64,000 nt of DNA from an uncultured Clostridiaceae bacterium (lineage in GTDB: Bacteria > Bacillota > Clostridia > TANB77 > CAG-508), in NCBI GenBank assembly GCA_947642455.1, contig CANRSN010000003.1, positions 51,706-115,705 on the forward strand. Reading direction: 5' to 3'. Positions 51,708 through 61,902 of the stretch are shown one piece after another. Position numbers and translations under genes: made by a program. Each line of letters begins with the position of its first letter. Position 1 is the stretch's first letter. Below the pieces are notes generated by a model that was given only the letters and a program-made list of their open reading frames with translations, had not been told where the DNA came from and ran no database searches.

Positions 51708-52901
51708 ATGGATACAATTGTTTTAAAATTTGGAGGAAGTAGTGTAGCTGACAACTTAAGGTTAAATGTTGTAGCTAACAAAATTATAGATTTATATAAT
51801 GAAGGAAACAATGTTGTAGTTGTTGTTTCTGCACAAGGTAAAACTACAGATACATTAATAAAAGAAGCAAAAGAATTGTCAAATATACCAAGTGATAGAG
51901 AATTAGATGTTCTTTTAAGTACAGGCGAACAAGTCTCAATGTCTAAACTTGCTATATTATTAGAAAGGTTAGGCTATGAAAGTATATCATTAACAGGTTG
52001 GCAAGCAGGAATTTATACTAATGATGTAAACCAAAATGCAAAAATTGAAAGTATAGATTTAACTAGAATACAGGAAGAATTAGAAAAAAGAAAAATTGTT
52101 ATAGTAGCAGGTTTCCAAGGAATAAATAAAAATGCAGATATTACAACTTTAGGTAGAGGTGGCTCAGATACTACTGCTGTAGCTATAGCAGCAGCTTTAA
52201 AAGCAAAACATTGCTATATTTTCTCAGATGTAGATGGTGTTTACACAACAGATCCAAATAAAGTAACAGTTGCTAAGAAATTAGAAACATTATCATATGA
52301 GGAAATGTTAGAAGTTGCAAATGAAGGAGCAAGAGTTCTTCATAATAGATGTATAGAAGTAGGGCAAAAATATCATATTCCAATAATTACTAAATCAACA
52401 TTTAATAATAAGCCAGGAACAACAATACAAGATGAAACTAACAATGATAAAATAGAAGATACAAGAGTAAAAAGCATTGTAAAAAATGATGATATTATAT
52501 ATGTAAACATGAAATATGAAACATATTCACCAGAGTTATTTAATAAATTATTTAAAACTTTATTAAGTAAAGATATTATTGCTAATAATTTTATAAACAA
52601 TAGTTCTCATTCTATGAATATCTTTTTTACTATAAAATCAAATGTATTAAATAAATTTCAAAACTTATTAGAAAATGATTTAAAATCATTTGATACAACA
52701 TATTCTAATATTTCTAGAATGGCTATAGTTGGTCATGGAATAATGAATGATACTTCAATATTAGAGAAGATTTTTGAAATAATAGAAATTAATAACTTAG
52801 AAATATTAGATTTGCAAATAAATGAAGCAAAAATTGCAATAATGTTTAAGCAAAAATTAAGTAATAACATATTAGAACAAATGCACCAAAAATTAATATA
52901 G
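51708..52901 (+). CDS. lysC: Aspartate kinase
   Basis: A 397-residue amino-acid kinase. KFGGSSVAD (residues 7-15) binds phosphate, and STGEQVSMSKL, TLGRGGSDTTAVA and SDVDGVYTTDPNKV line the substrate site. The C-terminal 130 residues look like paired ACT domains, the usual feedback module for lysine or threonine, though poorly conserved. First step of the Lys/Met/Thr and diaminopimelate pathway. Monocistronic. Confidence 0.9.
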   Translation: MDTIVLKFGGSSVADNLRLNVVANKIIDLYNEGNNVVVVVSAQGKTTDTLIKEAKELSNIPSDRELDVLLSTGEQVSMSKLAILLERLGYESISLTGWQAGIYTNDVNQNAKIESIDLTRIQEELEKRKIVIVAGFQGINKNADITTLGRGGSDTTAVAIAAALKAKHCYIFSDVDGVYTTDPNKVTVAKKLETLSYEEMLEVANEGARVLHNRCIEVGQKYHIPIITKSTFNNKPGTTIQDETNNDKIEDTRVKSIVKNDDIIYVNMKYETYSPELFNKLFKTLLSKDIIANNFINNSSHSMNIFFTIKSNVLNKFQNLLENDLKSFDTTYSNISRMAIVGHGIMNDTSILEKIFEIIEINNLEILDLQINEAKIAIMFKQKLSNNILEQMHQKLI

Positions 52902-53083
52902 AATATAATGTGTTACATTTGTAGCTTATAAAATTATAGCTTTATAGGCAATTATAGTCCATATAGCACTAATTGTGTTATTGGGCTATTTTTTTATAAT
53001 ATATTTTCATTTAGAGTTCTAAAATAGACAAGATATGAATATATATTATTTATAGAGTTTATACAAAAGGGGAGGAATAGAGC

Positions 53084-53386
53084 ATGCCTATAGAAGAGAG
53101 AAAAATGATGACAAATACAAATATTATACAAAATCTAGTTTTGGAAAACAGAGAAAAATTAAGTATATCTGGTGTTTTAGATGTTTTAAGCTTTGATGAT
53201 CAAGTAGTTATAGTAGAAACAGAATTAGGTTTACTTACTATAAAAGGAGAAAATTTGCGAATTAATAAATTAAGCATTGATACATCAGAAGTAGTAGTTG
53301 AAGGAGAAATTTATAACTTAGCATATAGTGAAAATGAGTTAGACAAAAAGTCATCTGGAAGTTTTTTAGGGAAAATTTTTAAATAA
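53084..53386 (+). CDS. yabP: Sporulation protein YabP
   Basis: A 100-residue protein with the YabP/YqfC pattern NLVLENREKLSISGVLDVLSFDD, followed by an ETELGLLTIKGENLRINKL beta segment. ATG with GGGGAGG. Followed by yabQ and a divIC-like gene, the same order as in Bacillus and Clostridium. YabP is needed for spore coat/cortex assembly around the forespore. Confidence 0.88.
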   Translation: MPIEERKMMTNTNIIQNLVLENREKLSISGVLDVLSFDDQVVIVETELGLLTIKGENLRINKLSIDTSEVVVEGEIYNLAYSENELDKKSSGSFLGKIFK

Positions 53387-53449
53387 TATAAAAAATAAAT
53401 TACAATTCATAGTTTATAAAATTATATATTATGAAGGAAGGATTACAAA

Positions 53450-54004
53450 TTGGAAAATACCACAATTACACAATTATATACATTATTTATTTTTTCTATT
53501 AGTGGAATTATAATAGGTTTATTTTTCGATATATTTAGAATATTTAGAAGATCCTTTAAAACATCTGATTTAGTTACTTATTTACAAGATATTATTTTTT
53601 GGCTTTGTACAGGAATATTTATTTTATTTATATTATTTGAGTTTAATAATGGTCAAATAAGAAGCTATACCATTATAGGTCTGGTAGTAGGAATACTTGT
53701 ATATATGCTTACAATAAGTAAATATTTTATAAAAATAAATGTTAAAATAATTACTTTTTTTAAAACTATTATATCAAAAATTTTATTTATTATATTATTT
53801 CCAGTAAGGTTTTTATTTAAAATATTAAGGAAAACTATTTTTAAGCCAGTGTCATTTTGTATAATAAATATAAGAAAAAATTTTACAAATTGTTACAAAA
53901 AAGTCAAAAAAAATATAAAAGCCAATAAAAATATTGCAAAAAAATCAAAAAAAATACATCATAAAGGAAGGATTTTTAATAAAAATGTAGAAAATTATAA
54001 GTAA
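53450..54004 (+). CDS. yabQ: Spore cortex protein YabQ
   Basis: A 184-residue membrane protein: TTG start at 53450 with AAGGAAGGA. About four to five helices in the first 110 residues, with the YabQ motif GLFFDIFRIFRR, then a long very basic Lys-rich tail. Position between yabP and divIC supports the call. Confidence 0.85.
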   Translation: MENTTITQLYTLFIFSISGIIIGLFFDIFRIFRRSFKTSDLVTYLQDIIFWLCTGIFILFILFEFNNGQIRSYTIIGLVVGILVYMLTISKYFIKINVKIITFFKTIISKILFIILFPVRFLFKILRKTIFKPVSFCIINIRKNFTNCYKKVKKNIKANKNIAKKSKKIHHKGRIFNKNVENYK

Positions 54005-54043
54005 TAGTATTATTTGGTAAAAATGGAGAGTGTAATTTAACTT

Positions 54044-54319
54044 ATGAAAAATTTAAAAAAACATTATAAAAAAATATTAATATTATTAGTTGCTATATAT
54101 ACTTTTGCTGTATTTGCAACACAGCAAAAAACATTAAATGCTTATAATAGCGAAGTTAAACAATATGAAGAAAAAATAGATACAGCAAATAGTACAAAAG
54201 AATCTTTACTTAATATAAAAAATAATGTTAATTCTCCAGAATACATAGAAGAAGTAGCAAGAGAAAAGTTAGGAATGTATTTACCTAATGAAAAAGTTTA
54301 TATAGATATTGCAAAATAA
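54044..54319 (+). CDS. Septum formation protein (DivIC/FtsB family)
   Basis: A 91-residue bitopic protein: membrane helix near residues 9-27, a coiled coil (EVKQYEEKIDTANSTKESL) and the family's C-terminal segment PEYIEEVAREKLGMYLPNE. It joins FtsL and FtsQ/DivIB at the division septum. yabP-yabQ-divIC order is conserved in spore formers. Confidence 0.88.
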   Translation: MKNLKKHYKKILILLVAIYTFAVFATQQKTLNAYNSEVKQYEEKIDTANSTKESLLNIKNNVNSPEYIEEVAREKLGMYLPNEKVYIDIAK

Positions 54320-54363
54320 ATTTTATACAAAAATTAAAAAATAGTTTGGTAAACTTTAGAAGT

Positions 54364-54542
54364 GTTACAATTCACAGCCTAATTTCTATTTAGGCAATAT
54401 ATATTTATTTTAACGAAGTTTTGCGTAGGGAAGTTCCCAGAATAACATGACCCAGAGCAATTGGCAAAGCCAATAAAAAACTCCGTTAAAATAAATATTA
54501 TGTTGCTTAAAATATATAATTTTACAAACTGTGAATTGTAAC
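54364..54542. repeat. Palindromic element, copy 6
   Basis: Outer arms GTTACAATTCACAG (54364-54377) and CTGTGAATTGTAAC (54529-54542). Inner TAGGCAATATATATTTATTTTAACG and its partner. The core is more diverged (TTTGCGTAGGGAAGTTCCC, GCAATTGGCAAAGCC) but still recognisable. The following stretch to 54802 has further single arm pieces (GTTACAATTCACATC at 54636) and no gene. Confidence 0.82.
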
Positions 54543-54802
54543 TTAGAAGTTATATCAAACTATTTTTTTCTATATATTTCACTTTACTTTTCTTGGAAAA
54601 TAATGTATAATATTTTTGTATTTAATCATATCAATGTTACAATTCACATCTTATAAAATTAGAAATATAAAAAATGGTAACAATTCAGAAGTAACAAAAT
54701 ATATATTCTGCTGTGTTATTAATATATAAGTTGAGAATTATAATATATCTTAAAACAAATTCCACAAAAAATTAAATATTAATAGAACAATGGGGGTATT
54801 AT

Positions 54803-56179
54803 ATGAATTTAGAACAATACACACTAGTTGAGTTACGTCAATTAGCAAAAGAAAAAGGAATTAAAAATGTATCAAAATTAAAAAAAGAAGAATTACTAGA
54901 AATTTTACAAAACAATAATGAAGTAAAAGAAGAAAAAGAAGTAGAAGAAAAGGTGGAAGAAAAAAAGCCAGTTAGAAAAACATTTTATTATAAACAAAAC
55001 GAAGACGAAGAGGAACCTTTATTAGAAGCAGGAGAGGGGTATAAATTAACAAGTGAAGATGATAGAATAGTAGAAGGAATATTAGAAATATTACCAGATG
55101 GTTATGGTTTTTTAAGAGGCCCAAACTATTTATCAACACCTAAAGATATTTATATTTCTCCAATACAAATTAGAAGATTTAGGCTAGACAAAGGGGATAA
55201 AATCAAAGGAATAGCAAGAATTCCAAAAGAGGGAGAAAAATTCCCAGCACTAATATTTGTAGGAGAAGTTAATGGTGAAGCACCTGAAAACGCATATAGG
55301 CGTATCAAATTTGATGATTTAACTCCAATATACCCTGAAGAGAGAATAAGGCTAGAAACAGCACCTAACGAATATGCTATGAGGTTAATAGATATAGTTT
55401 CACCAATAGGAAAAGGGCAAAGGGGGCAAATAGTTGCACCTCCAAAAGTAGGAAAAACTACATTATTAAAGAAAATAGCAAACAGCATAACCACAAATAA
55501 TCCAGAAATAGAATTAATAGTATTATTAATTGACGAACGTCCAGAGGAAGTAACAGATATGAGACGTTCTATTAAAGGTGAAGTAATATACTCAACTTTT
55601 GATGAATTACCTGAGCATCATGTAAAAGTTGCAGAAATGGTTTTAGAAAGAGCAAAAAGACTAGTAGAACATAAAAAAGATGTAGTAATATTATTAGATA
55701 GCATTACAAGACTTGCAAGGGCTTACAACTTAGTTATACCTTCATCAGGAAGAACTTTATCTGGAGGTTTAGATCCTAATGCATTACATAAACCTAAAAA
55801 ATTCTTTGGAGCAGCTAGAAATATTGAAAAAGGTGGAAGTTTAACAATACTAGCTAGTTCTTTAATTGAAACAGGAAGCAGAATGGATGATGTTATTTTC
55901 GAGGAATTTAAAGGAACAGGTAATATGGAAGTTCACTTAGATAGGTCACTTTCAGAAAAACGTATATTCCCAGCAATTGATATAAATAAATCTGGAACTA
56001 GAAGAGAAGAAAAATTATTAAACAAGAAAGAATTAGAAACCGTTTTTGCACTAAGAAAGGCATTGTCTAGTATGCCTACTGCTGAAGTTACAGAAAAATT
56101 AATAGAACAAATGTTGCAAACTAAATCAAATACAGAATTTTTAGAAAAAATAGATTCATTTTTATATAGATTTAAATAA
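54803..56179 (+). CDS. rho: Transcription termination factor Rho
   Basis: A 458-residue hexameric RNA helicase. N-terminal Rho-N helix pair ([15 protein letters not shown]), an acidic linker, the cold-shock-like RNA-binding part ([11 protein letters not shown]), then the ATPase with Walker [11 protein letters not shown] near residue 213 and the [27 protein letters not shown] and [15 protein letters not shown] motifs. Complete. Confidence 0.97.
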   Translation: MNLEQYTLVELRQLAKEKGIKNVSKLKKEELLEILQNNNEVKEEKEVEEKVEEKKPVRKTFYYKQNEDEEEPLLEAGEGYKLTSEDDRIVEGILEILPDGYGFLRGPNYLSTPKDIYISPIQIRRFRLDKGDKIKGIARIPKEGEKFPALIFVGEVNGEAPENAYRRIKFDDLTPIYPEERIRLETAPNEYAMRLIDIVSPIGKGQRGQIVAPPKVGKTTLLKKIANSITTNNPEIELIVLLIDERPEEVTDMRRSIKGEVIYSTFDELPEHHVKVAEMVLERAKRLVEHKKDVVILLDSITRLARAYNLVIPSSGRTLSGGLDPNALHKPKKFFGAARNIEKGGSLTILASSLIETGSRMDDVIFEEFKGTGNMEVHLDRSLSEKRIFPAIDINKSGTRREEKLLNKKELETVFALRKALSSMPTAEVTEKLIEQMLQTKSNTEFLEKIDSFLYRFK

Positions 56180-56300
56180 TATGAATAAAAAAATAGCTTC
56201 ATTTTCATATAATTTTAAATAATATAAATAAAAAATAGCTTCATTTTCATATGAATTTAAATAATATAAATAAAAAGATAAACTTATTTTTATATAAATT
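56155..56300. repeat. Tandem repeat at the 3' end of rho
   Basis: About 3.4 copies of a 42-43 base unit (TTCATTTTCATAT...AAATAATATAAATAAAAA). The first copy includes the last eight codons of rho, so the repeat arose by duplication of the gene's end. Confidence 0.7.
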
Positions 56301-56374
56301 GAAAATACAGATACAGAATAGTTAAAGTAATTTATATTTTAAGAGTTACATAATAGAAAGGAAAATTAAACGAT

Positions 56375-57445
56375 ATGTATAAAATAGGAATAATTGGACT
56401 AGGGTTTATGGGTGGTTGTATAGCAAAATCTCTAATAAAATCAAATAAAATAGAAGAAATATGTGCATTTGATACAAACAATCAATCTCTACAAACAGCT
56501 TTTAATGAAAAAAGCATAACTAAAATTGCAAAAGACTTTACAGACTTCAAAAATTCAGATATTATTTTTCTATGTACACCAGTTAGTCTAATATCAGAAC
56601 TTGCCCAAAAATTAAAAAATATAATAAAAAAAGACTGTATAATAACTGATATAGGGAGTACAAAGCGTACAATATTAGATAAATTAGAAGGAAGCAATAT
56701 TAATTTTATTGGAGCACATCCAATGGTTGGTTCAGAAAGGTCAGGATATGATACATCAAATGACTATTTATTTGAAAATGCGTATTATATATTAATTAAT
56801 AATGACAATGAAGAAAATATAAAAAAAATGGAAGAAATAATAAAAGAGCTAAAGGCCATACCAGTTTTACTAGAAACAAAAGAACATGACTATGTAATGG
56901 CTGCTATAAGTCATGTTCCACATGTTATAGCAGCAGCACTTGTAAATTTAGTTAAAGAACTTGATAATACTGATGAAAAAATGAAATTATTAGCAGCAGG
57001 AGGTTTTAAAGATATAACTAGAATTGCATCATCAGATCCTACAATGTGGGAAAATATATGTAAGGAAAACGAAAATGAAATTACATTAGTATTACAAAAA
57101 TATATAGAAAATCTCACATACATAAAAGACAAAATCGGAAGTCAAACAGACATGTATGAATTTTTCAAAAAATCAAAAGAGTATAGAGATAGCTTTACAA
57201 TTAGAAAAATTAATGGACAAACTGCACCAACCATTAGTGTAAGTATAAAAGATGAAAATGGTTCTATAGCTAAAGTAGCAATGCTTTTAGCTCAAAATAG
57301 TATAAATATTAAAAATATAGGAATAGAAAACAATAGAGAAAACATGAATGGTGCTTTGTATATTGTTTTCGGAAATTATGAAGAAAAAGATAAGGGATAC
57401 GAGATTTTACAAAAAAATAATTATGAAGTAAAAAATATAAAATAA
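56375..57445 (+). CDS. tyrA: Prephenate dehydrogenase with ACT domain
   Basis: A 356-residue enzyme. NAD-binding GIIGLGFMGG at residues 4-13, the TDIGSTK and GAHPMVGSERSGY catalytic segments, HVPHVIAAAL, and a C-terminal ACT domain from about residue 285 for tyrosine feedback. Converts prephenate to 4-hydroxyphenylpyruvate. It precedes an aminotransferase that could complete tyrosine synthesis. Confidence 0.92.
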   Translation: MYKIGIIGLGFMGGCIAKSLIKSNKIEEICAFDTNNQSLQTAFNEKSITKIAKDFTDFKNSDIIFLCTPVSLISELAQKLKNIIKKDCIITDIGSTKRTILDKLEGSNINFIGAHPMVGSERSGYDTSNDYLFENAYYILINNDNEENIKKMEEIIKELKAIPVLLETKEHDYVMAAISHVPHVIAAALVNLVKELDNTDEKMKLLAAGGFKDITRIASSDPTMWENICKENENEITLVLQKYIENLTYIKDKIGSQTDMYEFFKKSKEYRDSFTIRKINGQTAPTISVSIKDENGSIAKVAMLLAQNSINIKNIGIENNRENMNGALYIVFGNYEEKDKGYEILQKNNYEVKNIK

Positions 57446-57537
57446 AAAAACCAAAAACTAAAATATACAGAAAATTTAAACAAATGCAAAAATAACAAAG
57501 TAAAATATATAAAAGTAAAATATGTAGGAGAATAAAA

Positions 57538-58725
57538 ATGGTATCTAAAAAAATGAAAGAACTTGTAAAAAACAATTCTGTTATAAGAGAAATGTTTGAA
57601 GAAGGGAAGAGGTTAGCTCAAAAATATGGCAAGGAAAATGTATATGATTTTAGCTTAGGAAACCCTAGTATTCCAGTGCCAGAAAAAGTTAATCAAACAA
57701 TAATAGAAATATTAAAAAATGAAGATTCATTGCAAGTGCATGGATATATGAACAATGCTGGTTTTGAAGATGTAAGAGAAAAAATAGCTGAAAATATAAA
57801 TAAAAAGTTTAATACAAATTTTTCAAAAGAAAATATTATAATGTGTGTTGGAGCAGCATCAGGAATAAATATAATCTTAAAAAGTATATTAGACCCAGCA
57901 GATGAAGTAATTGCATTTGCACCATATTTTATGGAATATAAAAATTATATAAATAGTTATGACGGTAATTTAATTGAAATATCACCAAATACTAAAGACT
58001 TTCAACCGAAATTAGATGAATTTGAAAAGAAAATTACGCCAAAAACAAAAGCAATTATTATAAATACACCAAATAATCCAACAGGCGTAATATACTCAGA
58101 AAAAACTATAAAAGAAATTTGTAGAATTTTAGAGAAAAAACAAAAAGAATACTCACATGAAATCTTTATAATATCTGATGAACCATATAGAGAAATCGCA
58201 TACGATAACAATGTAGTGCCATATATTACAAAATATTATAACAATACATTTGTAGTTTATTCATACAGCAAAACACTATCTATTCCAGGCGAACGAATAG
58301 GTTATGTGGTTATTCCAACACAAATGGAAGATAGTAAAAACATAATTACTGCAGTAACCATAGCAAATAGAGTAATTGGGTGTGTAAATGCTCCATCTTT
58401 AATGCAAAGGTTATTACTAAATTGCTCAAATGAAAAGGTAGATATAACTACATATGATGAAAATAGAAAATTGCTATATAATGAATTAACTAAATATGGT
58501 TTTGAATGTGTAAAGCCACAAGGTGCTTTTTATTTATTCTTGAAGTCACCAATAGAAGATGATTTAGAATTTTGTAAAAAAGCAAAAGAATATAATATTT
58601 TATTTGTACCAGGTAGTTCATTTTCTTGTAAAGGTTATGTAAGAATTTCATATTGTGTTTCAAATGACATGATAAAACGTGCATTACCATCATTTAAGAA
58701 ATTGGCAGAAAATTATATGATGTAA
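57538..58725 (+). CDS. Pyridoxal-phosphate aminotransferase, class I (AspC-like)
   Basis: A 395-residue fold-type I aminotransferase. FSLGNPSIPVP, NTPNNPTGVIY, ISDEPYREI and SYSKTLSIPGERIGY, where the Lys (about residue 245) forms the internal aldimine. The final part, FLKSPIEDDLEFC, is typical. Next to tyrA, so an aromatic or aspartate/glutamate transaminase is likely. GTAGGAG ribosome site. Confidence 0.9.
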   Translation: MVSKKMKELVKNNSVIREMFEEGKRLAQKYGKENVYDFSLGNPSIPVPEKVNQTIIEILKNEDSLQVHGYMNNAGFEDVREKIAENINKKFNTNFSKENIIMCVGAASGINIILKSILDPADEVIAFAPYFMEYKNYINSYDGNLIEISPNTKDFQPKLDEFEKKITPKTKAIIINTPNNPTGVIYSEKTIKEICRILEKKQKEYSHEIFIISDEPYREIAYDNNVVPYITKYYNNTFVVYSYSKTLSIPGERIGYVVIPTQMEDSKNIITAVTIANRVIGCVNAPSLMQRLLLNCSNEKVDITTYDENRKLLYNELTKYGFECVKPQGAFYLFLKSPIEDDLEFCKKAKEYNILFVPGSSFSCKGYVRISYCVSNDMIKRALPSFKKLAENYMM

Positions 58726-58777
58726 AATTAAGTGATATATAAATGTAGCAATGGAAGAATATTAGGAGGATAATAAA

Positions 58778-59213
58778 GTGAAAATTGTTTTTTGCGGACC
58801 ACCTCATTCAGGAAAAAGTGTATTTATAGCAAATTTAATAGATAAAATGCCTACTGACGCTTATACGATTATTAGAGCTTGTCCTGATGGAGAGGGAACT
58901 TGGAGCAATAATAAAAATCAAAATGAAACCAATATTGTAAGAAAAAAAGGAAAATTCACTAAAAGTTTTATAAATAATGCTTGCCAAGCAATAGATAATC
59001 AATCAAATAAGATAGTTCTAGTAGATGTTGGACGGAGTAATGTCAAAAGAAAATGAACAAGTTTTTCAGCACTATGATAGCTTTGTTGTCTTAAGTAGTG
59101 ATGAACATAAAAAACAAGAATGGTTAGAGTTTGGACAGAGTCTTGGGTTGGAATGTGTTGGTTGTTTAGACTCAAGTCTTGAAGGACAAGAGGAGATATA
59201 TAAAAGGTTTTAA
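58778..59213 (+). pseudogene. P-loop NTPase resembling the ATPase domain linked to Csx3, +1 frameshift at CGG (59033)
   Basis: GTG start with AGGAGG. P-loop GPPHSGKS at residues 7-14, then RACPDGEGTW, KKGKFTKSFI and LVDVG. Codon 86 is CGG and the frame ends soon after. Skipping C59033 gives LVDVGGVMSKENEQVFQHYD, the expected continuation (VDVGG-x-x-S/T-x-EN), on to a stop at 59213, for 144 residues. From memory this pattern matches the P-loop domain found fused to the CRISPR ring-nuclease-like Csx3; no Csx3 part or CRISPR array follows. Annotation tentative; the frameshift itself is clear. Confidence 0.6.
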
Positions 59214-60062
59214 GTTTAAAGAATTATAATACAAATTAAAATTCAAGAAAAATGGGAGAGTAGGAGAGAGGGCAGTTTTGAAGAATTAGAGATTTTATAA
59301 ATAATTAGAAAATAATAATCAATTTTCAAAGCTAAACTTATGATTCTACAAAAAAATTCTATATAATAATTTTTGAAAAACAAAATCATAAAAATTAAAA
59401 TATAAAATTAGTATAAAAAAATTATTAAATTGAAATTTTCAAATTTTGTGCAAAGTTTTAAATTTGCGAACAATTTTTCTAAACATTTTAAATTAATATT
59501 TTATAAATAAATTTTGATAATAAAATTTTGTTTATAATTTATAAATTACTAATTCAAATTTTATTATACTAACTATATAAGATATTTTAATTATTGGACG
59601 CGTTAAAATCGTTTTTAAGACATTTTAAAATTAAACTCAACAAGTTAATCGTTTATAAATTGCTACTTAAAATAGAAATTACATATAATAGCCGTTTAAA
59701 CTTGTGGAAATGCTGATTTTGATAGACATTCAAGAAAGCACTAAAAAGTACAAAAAAACCGACTCACGAGGATCGATTTTAAGACATTTTAATTTTAAAG
59801 ACATATAACTTATTGTCTGTGAAATACGATAAAATAAGGATTTTAAGCACTTTGCAAAATTTTAATAAAAAATAACAATAACAACTATTTTATCTCTATT
59901 CCTTTTTGCACAAAATTTTGATTTTGTGCAAACTTGTATTTATAATTTTATAGAGTAATCTTAATTACTCCCTACACTCTCTTATCTTTTCTATATACAC
60001 ATGCAAAATTTATTTTGTCAATACATCTTGTAAAAAAAAATTCATTTTCACAAATTTTTACC
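59214..60062. other. Long gene-free AT-rich stretch
   Basis: No gene seen. It has a perfect hairpin TTTGCACAAAA/TTTTGTGCAAA (about 59916-59942) and two similar 25-base pieces (TTTTAAGACATTTTAA near 59613 and 59780), but no regular array. Probably decayed accessory DNA. Confidence 0.5.
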
Positions 60063-60190
60063 TTAAAATTACTTAAAGGATTACTATTTACAGCATTTCT
60101 AATTTGTTCATTATCTTCATGAGTATAAATTTCTGTTGATGTAATATTTATACAATTTCATTTTTGCTGTTGTTGTAGCAATATTGGCAT
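60063..60190 (-). pseudogene. C-terminal remnant of a second tyrosine recombinase
   Basis: On the minus strand a short frame reads TSTEIYTHEDNEQIRNAVNS then NPLSNF. It is nearly identical to the end of the intact recombinase at 61956 (TTEIYTHVDNDQVRNAVNRN, then NPLSNF). Everything upstream is lost or scrambled. It is a decayed paralogue in inverted orientation, about 1.8 kb from the intact gene. Confidence 0.7.
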
Positions 60191-60271
60191 GGTTTTTACC
60201 AAATTGTCTTTATTTTGAAAAAAGACAAGATGTTTTTAAAAATTAGCTATAATAAGGATAATTAATATAAA

Positions 60272-60311
60272 AAGTCACAATATTTCCGCTATAGCGGATT
60301 TACTGTGACTT
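60272..60311. terminator. Perfect double hairpin
   Basis: AAGTCACA (60272-60279) and TGTGACTT (60304-60311) enclose ATCCGC/GCGGAT-type arms around TATA. It could be a terminator or a protein-binding palindrome upstream of the small gene at 60609. Confidence 0.5.
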
Positions 60312-60384
60312 CAAATAACTTTAGAGTGATTTCCCAGTTATACTTAGGAACAATTATATAGCTAATCAAATAATTTGTTCAACT

Positions 60385-60464
60385 ATCGACAACTTTCGAC
60401 TTTTTTTAAAGATTTTTATTATATTTCTGCCAATATAATTGGAAAAGTCTGACAAATTTCGACA
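60385..60464. promoter_or_regulatory. Cluster of Spo0A-box-like sites
   Basis: ATCGACA (60385-60391), TTCGACT (60395-60401) and TTCGACA (60458-60464; exact complement of TGTCGAA). The first two are spaced exactly 10 bases, one helical turn, as in Spo0A-controlled promoters. Confidence 0.4.
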
Positions 60465-60608
60465 GTTTTTTTTATTCTAATAAGGTATAATAATATTATA
60501 AGTATCTTTGATAACAAATATATATATTAACGTGATACAGAAACGTATATGTTTATATTATATACTAAAGTAAAATTTAATAAGACAATAAAAGGTAGGT
60601 AAGATAAT

Positions 60609-60777
60609 ATGAGTAAATTTAAAATTCCTGCAATTCCCTCTACCACCCCAAAATGTATTAGATTACCTAATGATTTAATAGAGGAAGTTGAAAAAAAAAT
60701 TGAGAAAAAAGAATGTACTTTTACAGCTTTTGTTATAGAAGCTATAAAATATGCCTTAAAAGACCTAGAGCAATAAA
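60609..60777 (+). pseudogene. Ribbon-helix-helix (CopG-like) small DNA-binding protein, frameshifted
   Basis: ATG at 60609 with GGTAGGTAAG. The protein reads KCIRLPNDLIEEVEKKIEKK, then CTF. An extra T in a five-T run (60719-60723) breaks the frame; without it the text continues TAFVIEAIKYALKDLEQ and stops at 60777, a complete RHH fold of 55 residues. Likely a repressor of an accessory element or antitoxin. A homopolymer indel, so possibly a sequencing error. Confidence 0.65.
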
Positions 60778-60858
60778 ATTTTTCTTTTCCATAAAAAACC
60801 ACAATAAATCCAATTAAATAGAAATATTGTGGTTTTAAATGCTTATTCTATATTAATA

Positions 60859-61470
60859 TTAGCAATTCTTATTATGTATATTTGCAAGTTTTTGGTCAGT
60901 ATTGTGCTTTTTTATACTTTTTTCAATTAGTGTGCTAAAAGCTTTAATCCCTTCATAAGCATTTTTCAGACATTTTACATCTTCATCTGTAATCTCTTTT
61001 ATTACTTCTTCAATATGAAAAGGTATTACAAAAATGCTGTGATTATAACTTTTTGGTCTGAAACCTCTTTCATTCTTGTTTATATATTCTTCTGGAATTA
61101 TTCTGAAATTCAACCCATAATTTCCATTAGGAAAATGTTCACAAACAAGGTATATTTTTTTGTCTATAGCTTTTCCAACTGCAATATCTTGTGGATATGA
61201 CCAAAAGCTGTTAGCAGACCAAAACATATAATAAGTTTCTTTTTCATTCACATATCTTAAACCAAGTTTATAATCCCCAACAACTATATCATACATATAT
61301 GAATGACAATATTCAATCTTTTTTCCTGGAAAAAGTTCTTTTATATCGTGCTTTTCATCTTCATTATAAAAGATTTCTTTAATTTGATGTGGTTTCAAAT
61401 TTTTTCTCCAAGTTATATAAAATCTACGTTTTGCTTTGAATTCGGCAATTAGCCGTTTACTAAATTTCAT
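60859..61470 (-). CDS. Hypothetical protein (203 aa), probably acquired
   Basis: A soluble basic protein with AAAGGAGAATTC upstream of the ATG at 61470. It shows an aromatic-rich middle (YYMFWSANSFWSYP, CEHFPNGNYGLNF) and a helical C-terminus. No family recognised. A CGG Arg codon (61453-61455) and more C/G-ending codons than neighbours suggest transfer. It sits between recombinase debris and an intact recombinase, so it is probably cargo of a mobile element. Confidence 0.6.
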   Translation of the reverse strand: MKFSKRLIAEFKAKRRFYITWRKNLKPHQIKEIFYNEDEKHDIKELFPGKKIEYCHSYMYDIVVGDYKLGLRYVNEKETYYMFWSANSFWSYPQDIAVGKAIDKKIYLVCEHFPNGNYGLNFRIIPEEYINKNERGFRPKSYNHSIFVIPFHIEEVIKEITDEDVKCLKNAYEGIKAFSTLIEKSIKKHNTDQKLANIHNKNC

Positions 61471-61902
61471 TATGAATTCTCCTTTCCAAATTTATGGTTG
61501 TACATTGTTTTTCTGCTATTTAGCCTGACCAAACTAAATATTTCAAGGATTAATATTATATAGGTACTACACTATAACTTTTAATAGTATATCACAATTT
61601 ATGTAAAAGTTCAATAGAACTCTCTATTTATATGACTTAGAAAGCATAACAATTTTTTATACTTTCTAAGTCATATAAAAGCTTCGCAAACATTCCACAC
61701 AAAATGCTAAAGCAATTTTGACAGGCGAACAAAGACGAGGCATGAAAAGTAATCTAAAATGTATAAATATTTTAAGTAATTAACAAATTTTTATCAGTAA
61801 AAAGATTCTAATTCATAATTTGAATTAGAAATCAATAGGCAATATAATATCTATGAATTATAACAAATGGTACATTTTTTGCTCAATTTTTATAGAAAAC
61901 AT
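61471..61902. repeat. Intergenic region with second repeat family, copy B
   Basis: No gene. 61629-61760 holds copy B of the second dispersed repeat, inverted relative to copy A. It has a 14-base hairpin (TATGACTTAGAAAG against CTTTCTAAGTCATA), then GCTTCGCAAACATTCCACAC and the AATGCTAAAGCAATTTTG motif, ending GACGAGGCATGAAAAGTAATC. Confidence 0.6.

Noticed and set aside
59214-60500. CRISPR array next to the Csx3-like gene
   Set aside because: I looked for regularly spaced repeats; only two loose 16-25 base similarities about 165 bases apart were found.
60719-60723. RHH gene frameshift as recoding
   Set aside because: An extra T in a homopolymer run is the commonest indel and error type.
60527-60802. 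Minus-strand 91-codon frame over the RHH gene
   Set aside because: The plus strand gives a recognisable RHH domain once one T is removed; the minus frame shows no features.
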